Assembly (NCBI GenBank): GCA_029378245.1
Contig: JARKIF010000016.1
Location: 868,001-932,000, forward strand
DNA: 64,000 nt
Direction: 5' to 3'
Source of the DNA: Roridomyces roridus
Lineage: Eukaryota > Basidiomycota > Agaricomycetes > Agaricales > Mycenaceae
Below, piece by piece: positions 55,129 through 64,000 of the stretch. Under the pieces are notes generated by a model, which saw only the letters and a program-made list of their open reading frames with translations, had not been told where the DNA came from and ran no database searches. Positions within the stretch are counted from its first letter, which is position 1; the number at the start of each line of letters is the position of its first letter. The position numbers were made by a program, and so were the translations under genes.

Positions 55129-56777
55129 TCATGGTGCACGATACTCGGGCGGCGGCACCAGCTCAGAGTCCTCTTGATCTCGAGCTGGCTCCCTTCGATC
55201 GATACGTTGCGCGATGAGCTCGATTATCCTGTCCATGTCTACCCCCGGTGGGAGCCCAGCTGTTGGGGACGAAGCCTGCGTTGTCGTCGACTCGGCGCCG
55301 CTCTGAGATTGAGATTGAGATTGAGTCGGAGGGGGAGGCGCGTTAAGGTTGGGAGCTGAGAGCTTTCCAATTCTACCCCGTCGTGGGCTAGTGATCGTAG
55401 CACCCGCGGCCGTGGATACAGTCAAACTTGAAGCTGCCGCCGTAGAAGGGACCTCGCTTGCTTGGCTCGGAGTCGAAAAGACCAAACCTGCCTTTGTACT
55501 CCATTCCGATTCTGGCTCATCTCACCCGCTCGAGGCAAGTCCAATGGCAACGGATCCACCCTCTGTGTCTCCGCATCACCGGACACTCGCCTCCTCATCC
55601 GCGCCACTTGCGTGTACAACCACCATATCAGGAGGAGGAGCAGGACCACGCCTACGATGGGTCCTATTATCGCTCCGACGTTTACTTTGGTTTTGCTCTT
55701 GCTGTGTGCTGGTGGATTTGAAGTCGGCGGCCTGTAAATAAATAAATCAACCATCAGTAAGTTCAAGAAATTCAACAAACCACGCACGCAGAGACGTCGT
55801 CCAACTGATACGCAACGACCCGACTCAACGTAAACTTGGCACCCCCGAGCTGAGATTCGTCGCATTCACCTTATGCGTCGTATTCCCATTCATCCCAGCT
55901 TCGAAATAAATGAGTGTGTCCCCGACGAGCCAGTTCGTGCTCCCGTTAAAGGTCTGTGGAGCCTTGTCGTCGATTGCCTACATGCATTGAATTCTCAATG
56001 ATTTTCAGTTCCAGTGGCACGACTGCGCAACTTACGACAGAATACAACCCATGTCCGAAATTCGTCGACGCATACAACGCCACCGCAACCGTACTCACAG
56101 GAAGCTGCATAGTAAACCCCGAGCCCACGCTGAGCGTCTGATGAAATGGAAGCGATACGCTCGAGTTGGGGACACCCTGGGCGGTGGAGGTCGTCCACGA
56201 GCCATAGTACTCCAGCGCCGAGTCTGCGTTGTCGACGATTTTGGGCGTGGGGCTGCTGGTTGTGGAATCGGTCACGATGGCTGAGCCGAATTGGAGCACT
56301 TGGCTTGAATTGGATGGTTTTGCGGTGAGTGTAACGGAATGGTCATCCTCCGTTAACGCGGTATTCGAGTAGAGCAACCCGGATGTCGGAGAAAATGAAT
56401 GAACAGTGCCGTCCAACGTGATATCATACGACGCGTTGGAGGAACCGTACAAGTACACCGCGTTACCTGTATCCTCTCAATAAAAACGAAGAAGAAGAAG
56501 AAAATCGTTCAATTTTCGCACCATGAAAACCCAGAGTGACCTGCCCCCCGGACAAGGATGTAACATGGAACGAATCGCCTTGGCCACTCTCCCCCGTCTG
56601 CGTATTGAACCCAGACGAGGTGTAGAACAATTGCCAGCCATTTTGCGCGCTGGACCCATCGGCTAAATTTATCGTTGCGGTGAATTTTGGTTGATAGGCA
56701 CGAGATGAACGCGTACCGTAGGGATGATAGGAGAGAATAGGACTTGTGTCGTTCACTGTAAAGTTCCACAAGGACAT
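55129..56777 (-). CDS. Single-pass membrane protein with extracellular beta-rich domains
   Basis: Starts MSLWNFTVNDTSPILSYHPY at 56777. The extracellular half has two similar segments (DGSSAQNGWQLFYT; GNAVYLYGSSNASYDITLDG) and many Asn-X-Ser/Thr sites. One transmembrane helix (GAIIGPIVGVVLLLLLIWWL) is followed by a basic stop (RMRRR) and a cytoplasmic tail ending VPPPEYRAP. This layout is common in Agaricomycetes; the role is unknown. Near 55485 the tail appears to change frame. A 38-nt GT-AG intron (GTGAGATG...AAAGGCAG) joins LPRAG to LVFSTPSQ and restores it. No clear signal peptide precedes the first domain. Confidence 0.7.
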
Positions 56778-56989
56778 GGAAGAAGGTAAGGAAGGAAGGA
56801 ATGCAGTCCCGTCACAAGGCTTAGGAAAGAGCTGTAGAGAGAGAGCAGTGATGGCGTTTCGAGTCTTGACAGAAGATCTTCGACGAAAGTGGAGTCATTC
56901 AATTGCCCCCGGTTATGGATATAGTTTGCCGCTCGGAGAAAACCACGCGCCGAAAGTTACCGCGCATCGACACCCAGGACCCGAGTTCG

Positions 56990-57240
56990 GCGATCGCCCA
57001 TTGTACTAGGTCTGAGTAGGAACGACCTGAGCCACACAGGTACGGAGAAAAAGGTACTGCAGACTATAGCGTCATCGTCGATCGAATCCGTTCGGGACTC
57101 CGCAGGGGAATGAAGGACGCAGGAGGTGATGGTGATGGTACGGAAACAAGATGCGTTTCAAACTCCGACTATTACTCATGGTTCGATCTCAATAATTTCC
57201 AACTTCAACATGCCATGATGCCGAATTCATCTCTGATCAC
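56990..57240. repeat. Dispersed repeat, copy 1 (relative at 59965-60135)
   Basis: TGCAGACTATAGCGTCATC, GTACGGAAA, TTCGATCTCAAT and AACATGCCATGATGCCGAAT occur here and, with small changes and in the same order, at about 59965-60135. It may be an old duplicate or a degraded element. No terminal repeats were found. Confidence 0.5.
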
Positions 57241-57546
57241 TGGTGTCACTCGCCCGTTGTACTTTACTTTAGTGTGTTCGCTCAATTGTCGCCCAAGGGA
57301 AGAAAATACGCGTAGCTTGGAATATCTACGGTAGGCAAACCGTGACGATCTGCTCTGTTGAACTCACCGGGCTCCAGCCCAACGAAGGAATCAACTTTCA
57401 AGCTCAAGCACGCCATCTGCGACTGTACGCCCTTTTTTCAGTCAAAATACTCGTGCTGGGGATTACGGTCGGTAAATCTATTCGACTTTTACACGCTTAC
57501 TATTTGAGAGTCGTACTGAGCAGAATTTCAACTATCTTTTATACCC

Positions 57547-59324
57547 TCACAACGGCGTAGTGCCCGTGAAATTCCCACTTTGTGTGGTAAAATCTCCCTG
57601 CTCGGTCAGACTCTTGATCCGCCCCAGCAAGAACTCGAGCTGTCTGTACCCAGCACCAGGAGCATACTGCGGGATCTCATGACCGGCGTGATCGACCGTG
57701 ACAAACGTTAGCCCGCGCTCCGTGTGGGTGGTGCCATAGTACCCGCCACCGGCGACGAGGCCCACGCTGATGGCGGGGATGTTGCTCTGCGTGAAAGTCT
57801 CGTTGAGGGCCGGGCCGATGGTAGGATTGTAGGGCACGAAGAACTTGTCCGTGAACGGGTTCGACGAGAAGCCCTGCGCGCCGTTCCAGGTCATGTTGTT
57901 GAGCGCGGCCAGTGTGCCGTTGGTCAGGATGAGAAAGTCCAGGTTGCCGTTGCCGACGATGACGTTGTTGGTGCGCTCGACAACGCCCGCGAGAACGGTA
58001 AAGGAGGACGGCAGGGATTGGTCGAGGTGCAGGCCGAGGGTAGGGTTGCCGCAGACGGCGTAGTCGACGTGCGGGCTCACGTTGAGAGCCGTTTGAACGT
58101 CGGGGCGGTTGAAGTAGTTGTTGGGTCCGTCACCCAGGCTGGGAGCACCGAGCTCGTCCCACAGGAAGGGGCAGAAGTCGGTGATGTGGTAGAAGTTGAA
58201 GCACGGGTTGACGTACAGCGCGGCCAGGAAGATGTCGTCGAGGACGTCGCAGTCAGCGTCTGTCACGTTGCCCGTGGCTAAGGAGGTGGGCTGGGGGAAC
58301 TTGCCTGCGGGCGGGAAGGTGAGCGCTAGGTCCATGAAGGCGTTGTACCCGCAGGCCTCGGCGCGCTCGTTGATGGCCGCCACGAACGAGTCGTTGAGGT
58401 TCATCACGTTGTTGTAGTAGTTGAGGAACGACACCGCGGGAGCCTCTTGGAGGGCATCGGTTGATCCGATGACGGGGTCGTTGATCTGGATCCCCTTGAC
58501 ATTGTAGTAGGTCGTGTCGTTCTGGTCGAGGAAGTAGCTGGAGATGTAGGGGATAACTGGCATGTAAAGTAAGTGCCGTTTGCTCTGAACCTGACAAAGA
58601 CCCACATTGTCCGGCGTACGACTCTCCGGTGAAGTAGACATCGAATCCCTGCATCTCAAAAGTCTCGATGAAATTCTTCCAGAACCCAGCAAAGTCCTTT
58701 GCGATGGTCGTCTCATTCTGGATCTGGGCCGGCACTCCTGGAGCTGCGAGCGACAGGCCCGTGCCTACGGGCTGATCGATCCACACCATGTTGGTCAAAT
58801 TCGTCCAAGAAAAGGGATTCTGCTGGGGCGCGAAGGTGCCCGACTGCCACTGAAAGGGCCCGTTCTCCTGGAGCAGCCCGTCCATGGAGCTGCATCCCGG
58901 CCCACCGTTAAGCCAAATAACGATCTCGTTTTTGGCGAGCTCGTTGGACGAGGGGAAGAACCAGAAGAAGAACTCGTTGGCGCTGGCGTTTGTGGAGTTG
59001 GGACTCGTGATGGGCAGGCGGCCTGCATAAGACTCGCCCAGGTCAAAGTTGACCTCTGGAACGCCGGTCCCATTGACAGCGAACTCTGCAAGAAGGTCAG
59101 GGTGTCGAGCTCGGCATGGAGTAACGGATACACTCACTCTTGCTGTTTGAGTTCAGGAACTGTGAGTCCTCGCTCAGAGCACGCTTCACCGGGGCTGCCG
59201 GCTTTGGAGCGGACTTGGGCGCTCTGCTCATGAGAGTCGCGGCGCGCCCGTGAGGGTTTTTGACAGCGAGGACACCAGAAGAAGCCCCGAGCAGTGCCGG
59301 TAATAAAAACGCAATAAGCTGCAT
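57547..59324 (-). CDS. Secreted serine carboxypeptidase (S10)
   Basis: The start is [20 protein letters not shown] at 59324, a signal peptide; the frame reaches a GTG at 59336 but has no other ATG. A basic pro-region follows ([20 protein letters not shown]). The catalytic Ser is in FTGESYAGQ, Asp in VGNGNLDFL, His in [21 protein letters not shown] forms the oxyanion site. Three exons: an intron after NSNSK (GTGAGTGT...TTGCAG) and a 49-nt intron after GESYAGQ that leads to FIPYISSYF. It releases C-terminal residues in the vacuole or outside the cell. It sits near an aspartic protease, although they are on opposite strands. Confidence 0.92.
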
Positions 59325-60140
59325 GTTGCCAAGCACTTAGCTAGACCAATTGTTGGAGAGACAGGGAGGGCAACGAGAAACACAACCCAGAGCAGATTTG
59401 CACTACCATTTTATAGTTGACTGTTGTGCTGCGGCGTCTTTGCTATAGGTCTGGCTACGCCGCTACGGGCCCAAAGCGGTGACAAAACCCGATGATGCAC
59501 CAAGATGGGGGGATTCAATAGGATTCGGACGTTGAGCGAGACTGTCTGTTGATTTTCTGCGAGTGAGGCAAGAGTGAGGGACTGCGCGATCGACATCATC
59601 AGCCAAATGCGATCATTGTCGGATCAAAGTCCGATCATCATCGGACTCCTCAGCGAATCTCGGCACGGTGATTCAGAATGTCGCATCCGCGGGAGGGCAA
59701 GACCCGTCCCTTGAGATTGAGCTCACGGCCTCGCCTTACGTGTTCACCCACAATCCGCTGGGGCATATATTCTCTGCAAGCATGCCGTCAGTCAACCCTT
59801 GGGCTTCCGCTTAGGAACCGACATCGTGGCTGCGATCCCCAGGCCGTCGGTAGCATCTGGATGTCCGTTATGATGACTCTTTGCTGCGCAACAGCGGTGG
59901 GTGAAAACATGTCCAACTTATCCATGCTGATGCACGTCTCTGCGGACAATCGAAGTGCAGTCGGAATGAATCCGGATGATCTGAGCCGACACGGGTAAGT
60001 AAGTACAGATAAAGAAATTCACGACACGTATGTTCACTGCAGACTATAGCCTCATCCGCAGGATGCGGTGGTACGGAAATGTTCGATCTCAATTGCAATT
60101 ATTTTCAACTTGAACATGCCGTGATGCCGAATTACCTGAT
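59325..60140. other. Intergenic with dispersed repeat copy 2
   Basis: Holds the promoter of the carboxypeptidase and, from about 59965, the second copy of the 57-kb repeat that runs to the stop of coiled-coil gene B. No ORF is supported. Confidence 0.45.
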
Positions 60141-61357
60141 CTACTGCAAATTCAACGCCCTCGTACTAAACCTCGAAATATCCACAAACGCATCCATCAG
60201 CGCAGCACAAACGAATGGCGGCCTGCTCTCTTCCACCACATCCCTCACAGCCTTCTCAACCGCCAACCTCTTCAACCGGGCACTCTCCAGGTCGTCTTTC
60301 AGGAGCTCTAGTCGGATTTTCGCGACTGGCGCCAGAGGTTTAAATCAGCTCCAGAAATTAATGGATATAACGCACTGAATTGGTCCTCCGCGTCGCCTAC
60401 GTCCGACTCGATTTCTGGTACTGATACCGAACCCCCAAACTTGTTCAACGCCTGGAGGATCGCACGCTCTTTGACGATATGTCCCGCGATCGATTTGCGA
60501 ATGTCGTTCAGCTTCTTCTTCGCGAGCTCCGATTCCGAGTCCCCCTCGAACGTCGATGTCCGCGTCCCAGGAATCTGAGAGTCGGGGTCGACTTGCATGC
60601 TATACGTTGAAGTCGAGGTCGACGCGAGCCCAGGGATCGGAGAGGGTGACTGGTACGCGGAAATCGAACTTGGGTGGTCCGACTCAGATGAGCGAGAGGG
60701 CTCACCATGATCATATCTGATTCTGAATCACCCTCGTAGGCTTGCAACTCCTCGAGGCCCCGTGGCGTCGGGGGAGTATGCGTAGTCTGGGCGTCGAGTC
60801 GCTCGCACGGATTCAAACGATGGACGAACTCAAGAGGAAACATACCGGAGTCTTCAACTCGCTCTTCGGTAGTGCCATATCGACGGCACGCACGGGAGAG
60901 CCGGTACACGCAGTCGGATTGCACGACGAACGTATATCTTCATCGGAATCTGAGCTTTCTTCAGCCTGCTGGGGCCCTCGATCGGCGCGTTGTGGCTGCA
61001 ATAAAAGAACCTGAACTTCAGACCACGCTGCAGGGAGAGGCAAACACGCACCGAAGCCGAAGACGACAAAGCCGGGAGCGGGATAAAGTCGACATCCACA
61101 TGATCGACCACCTCTCCCACCTCAAGTTCCTTCTCTTCTTCGAGCAGCGGCGCCGCACCAAAACTCAAATCAGCTTTAAGCACGTCCAAAAACCCCTGCG
61201 CTTGTTGGTCCATCGTACGCGTGGGCTCTCGTTTGTCGGCATTCGGCTGAGGGCTGGATAGGACGGCGTTGCTCGACAAGGACAAGTCATCTTCAAGCCC
61301 ACCATTGAAGCTGACGGCGGTGGGTAGACGGAGGGTGCCACTGGTAGAGGATTGCAT
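60141..61357 (-). CDS. Coiled-coil hypothetical protein, family member B
   Basis: ATG at 61357 (MQSSTSGTLRLPTAVSFNGG); the longer frame above it starts at TTG. Exons include acidic VGEVVDHVDVDFIPLPALS, AEESSDSDEDIRSSCNPTAC, GLEELQAYEGDSESDM and a helical stretch KKKLNDIRKSIAGHIVKERA. The last exon carries RLAVEKAVRDVVEESRPPFV and ALMDAFVDISRF, to a stop at 60141. The final 35 residues align with gene C (REC.TPFVVPAILEAFLEIS) and gene A. No known domain. Exon limits inside are approximate. Confidence 0.6.
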
Positions 61358-61518
61358 CGTGAAGGAAAGGGAAGAAGCCAAGATTTACTCTACAAGCTTC
61401 TTTCAAGCACGCGTCACAACACCTGGCAGGTCGATTATGTGTACATGCCTCGAACCCTCCATCCATCCATCCAACGCGCCTACTTACATACAACACGATA
61501 AAGATAGTCCCAAAAGCC

Positions 61519-63074
61519 TCACCCATCTACATGTATACCCTCCAAAACATCATTCGTCAACTCGGAAATCTCCAGAAACGCCTCCAAAATCGCAGGCACG
61601 ACAAACGGCGTCCGACACTCTCTCCGAATGTCCTCAACGATCCGCTCAAGCTCCTGCCTTCTCACCCGCTCAGCCTGCAGCTCTTCCTCGATTTGTTGTA
61701 TCCTCGCGCGCATCACTGAGGTGGTCAATTAAAAAAAGACAATAGTTGAACAGAGGACAGAAGGACGAACCAAAATCATCGTTATACCCTTCCGGTATCT
61801 CATTCCCCTCCCCAAGATCGCGCAACCGCTGCACGACATCCCTCTCCCTCTGAATCTCGGCATTCAACTTCCTCCGTGCATGCGCCAGTTCAGACCGCAA
61901 CATTCTCTTTTCCTCGGATAGAGGCTCAGCTGGCGGTTGTTGTTGCCGGTGATCAAGTTGATATTGGTTCGAGTACTGCGGTTTGGGGTAGGGACGCGGG
62001 TCGTAGTACTGTTCAAGATTTATGGATCAATGTGTATATAGACGACTGAAACGGAATAAACGCACCCGCTCTTCATAACGTACCCGCTCCTCATCGGCTT
62101 CGGGGTACCGAGTCCGTTCTGACGCTGACAATGAATGTCGGGACGGCTCCATCTGCGGATTTTTGTCCCATGAAAGGATGAATGTTCGAACGGAATATAG
62201 TTACCTCCGCCCCGTATCGGGAATCCGCCCACCGCGGACTACGCCGCTTAAACCGCCAAAGTGGTTGCGAATCCGACCAGTTGTCTGCCTCCTAACAAAG
62301 TGTCACTCCCCGCACAAGAAACAAAGCACAAAACTCACCCTGTGCTTCGCCTCTGGAGGTTTTACCCACTCCGACGAATTCCGAAGTGGTCGGGAGTATG
62401 CCCACTTTTCTCCCTCCTTGAAAAAATGTGATTCTTGGAACAAGAAAGAGAAGTAGGAAACTCACGTTGGGCTCCGTCTCTGGAGGTCGTACCCATTCGG
62501 CCGAGTTCCACGAGCCCTAAAAAAGCAAAATTCAACATCCCGCTCATTGAAAGAAGAAGACAAGACATACAACAACTCTTACCGGTGGCATATCCACATC
62601 CCCCATCGGTTCAACCTTGCCCGATGAATTATAATTCCAGGCCTTGTGTAGTGTTACAAGTAGTGAAATTTTCGGGTATGAAACCACGTACCGACACCGC
62701 AGGAATGGGCACCTCTGTCGGCTCCGGCTTGACCTTCATGACAGAAAATGGTCGTTGCGACTTTCAAATTCAAGCATGTGGGTCGAATTCTCCAACAACA
62801 AAAACGAGGGACCACTCACCAAAGACAGCGGCGGCACCCCACCATTCTCCATCGCAACCACATCATCTGAATCATCACCGTTCTCCTTCTCCTTGCCCTT
62901 CTCCGACGTTCGCGGCGGTAAGATCTGTTCGGGGCTGTAACCACTCATCGGGATGGCACTGAAGCTCGCGTCGGGGTTTGGGAGGAAGTGGAATGGTAAC
63001 TCCGTCTGCGCCTTGCTGGGGTCATTGGAGTTGGAGTTGGGCTTCGGCGCTTGGCTACACCAGTTGAATTCCAT
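61519..63074 (-). CDS. Coiled-coil hypothetical protein, family member C
   Basis: Starts MEFNWCSQAPKPNSNSNDPS at 63074. Middle exons are Pro/Glu-rich; two contain a similar motif (SAEWVRPPE, SSEWVKPPE), so an internal repeat is likely. Then come a Gln/Pro segment (QYQLDHRQQQPPAEPLSEE) and a coiled coil (LAHARRKLNAEIQRERDVVQ). The last exon reads IQQIEEELQAERVRRQELER and then IRRECRTPFVVPAILEAFLE, to a stop at 61519. No known family. It neighbours member B in tandem on the same strand, about 160 bp from its start codon. Confidence 0.6.
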
Positions 63075-63800
63075 GACAAGGATCCCAAGGTACCACGCAC
63101 TTCGAGCCAGGTTTTGCTTTAGATTCCTTAAGATCTATGCGCTTACTAGGAACCAAATGAGGGCAGAGTAAAAGCAAGCGGCAAGGAAACGCACATATAT
63201 CGTTCCTTAAATATCTTCTCCTGCTCCATATTATGCGGCGGTTGGAGGGAACTCGTCAATTTCTTCCGAATAGCCTGAGTCCATGTGTCAGCTACCCCGC
63301 AGCAATAGCAACGAAAGCAAGCGCAACTCACAGAATGCGGGGCAGCGGTCCAATAAAAGCGGACAGTGCCCGGGTAGACGATGGAGACGTTGGACCTCTT
63401 GGGGTGTGGAATACCGAGGGCGGTGAGGTCTGCGTTGGGCCATTAACGCAGGGTACGTGGCCTGGTGGCTGCGAAATACCTGCCTCCGCGGATAGCGACA
63501 TCGGCGTCTTCTGGGGTATGTATGCTGGCCTTGGGTCCAGCATAGCTGATGGTGACTGTGAGCTCGAGTTCGAAGCCCATGAGTTAAGTGAGAGTGAGAG
63601 TGAGAGCAGCCCGGCGGCCCAAGGACGGCTGCAATGAGATGTAGAAAAAGCGAGACAGCAGACACATGATTGCCGAATTTGGCAGCGAGGTCCCGACTCC
63701 GTCGACTCTCGAGATCCCCGACTCGCCCGACTGTCGAGAAAATCCGGACATGCTATTCAAGCTAAGATACACAACCAATTGCTATTCCGCTGCTCTTCAT
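63075..63800 (-). other. Possible small hypothetical gene, unresolved
   Basis: The minus-strand frame 63328-63543 (MLDPRPAYIPQKTPMSLSAE..., Pro/Ser/Thr-rich) is protein-like. Another frame in the same place reads ELELTVTISYAGPKASIHTP. Donor GTGAGT at about 63333 could join downstream exons such as YSEEIDEFPPTAA. I could not settle the frame, so no CDS is called. Confidence 0.3.
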
Positions 63801-63932
63801 CTAATAACTCAGCCCGATCAGGTAGTCAGCCAACCCCTCGACGATTAGCGTGCTCTCCTGTGCCTGGGTAGGAGCGTCGTACTCGGCCACCAGCACGGCC
63901 TGCTTCGTGCCAACTATCGTGTACCCCTTGGG
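63801..63932 (-). CDS. Profilin, C-terminal exon (partial; 5' part beyond window)
   Basis: The last exon encodes PKGYTIVGTKQAVLVAEYDA, then PTQAQESTLIVEGLADYLIG and LSY before the stop at 63801. This is the conserved C-terminal half-strand and helix of profilin, the actin-monomer and proline-peptide binding protein. The acceptor CAG lies at 63933-63935. The remaining 65 bases of the window are intron, so the other exons lie past the right edge. Confidence 0.85.
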   Translation of the reverse strand, partial: PKGYTIVGTKQAVLVAEYDAPTQAQESTLIVEGLADYLIGLSY

Positions 63933-64000
63933 CTGTAACGCATCAAACAGCAATCGTCAGCAAGCGCTCATGATGCACACGACCGAGACAAAGACAGGGT

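Noticed and set aside
55420..55500. Apparent frameshift in the membrane-protein tail
   Set aside because: A 38-nt GT-AG intron restores the frame exactly, so no mutation need be invoked.
57724..58281. 185-codon plus-strand ORF
   Set aside because: Antisense to the serine carboxypeptidase exon; a by-product of GC-rich codon use, no family signal.

Overview
This 64-kb window comes from a filamentous basidiomycete, most likely an Agaricomycete. A Ceratobasidiaceae/Rhizoctonia-like fungus is a guess from overall style, not a placement. Genes are broken by many introns of about 40-60 nt with GT-AG or GC-AG ends. Promoters are compact and both strands are used. Families typical of wood, litter or plant-associated basidiomycetes recur: copper-radical (glyoxal) oxidases, cytochrome P450s, a PA14-type GH3 beta-glucosidase, a BBE-like flavin oxidase, and secreted aspartic and serine carboxypeptidases.

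Layout. 0-3.7 kb: a TatD-type metallohydrolase (minus) and an HD-domain hydrolase (plus) are divergent and surrounded by short inverted-repeat transposons. One transposon lies exactly where an intron of the TatD gene must be; another sits between the two genes. 4.6-8 kb: a CK1-like kinase with an altered catalytic loop, then a P450. 9-19 kb: a GH3 beta-glucosidase and two tandem glyoxal-oxidase-like genes made by a roughly 3.3-kb duplication. 19.8-23 kb: a BBE-like oxidoreductase and an esterase whose frame is broken by one stop codon. 25-31 kb: two tandem paralogous P450s and an SDR ketoreductase, a plausible small oxidative-metabolism cluster.

31-47 kb is a rearranged block. A HAD-domain gene plus F-box/WD40 gene pair is intact at 41.7-47.5 kb. 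A permuted, truncated copy lies at 31.3-33.8 kb. Between them sits a young non-autonomous LTR retrotransposon (35952-39530) with 734-bp LTRs and a 5-bp target-site duplication. 47.6-64 kb is mostly minus-strand housekeeping and secretory genes: triosephosphate isomerase, a PhzF-like protein, a GPI-type aspartic protease (plus strand), a single-pass membrane protein, a serine carboxypeptidase, three members of an unnamed coiled-coil family, and the last exon of profilin.

The observations I would follow first are: (1) the hAT-like element whose ends plus target-site duplication supply the splice sites of TatD intron 1; (2) two hairpins with compensatory base changes inside the non-autonomous LTR element; (3) a 23-bp microinversion between its two LTRs; (4) the permuted HAD/F-box duplication; (5) a three-member coiled-coil family with a shared C-terminal motif. 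Exon boundaries were read by eye from splice consensus and frame continuity. No homology search was run.
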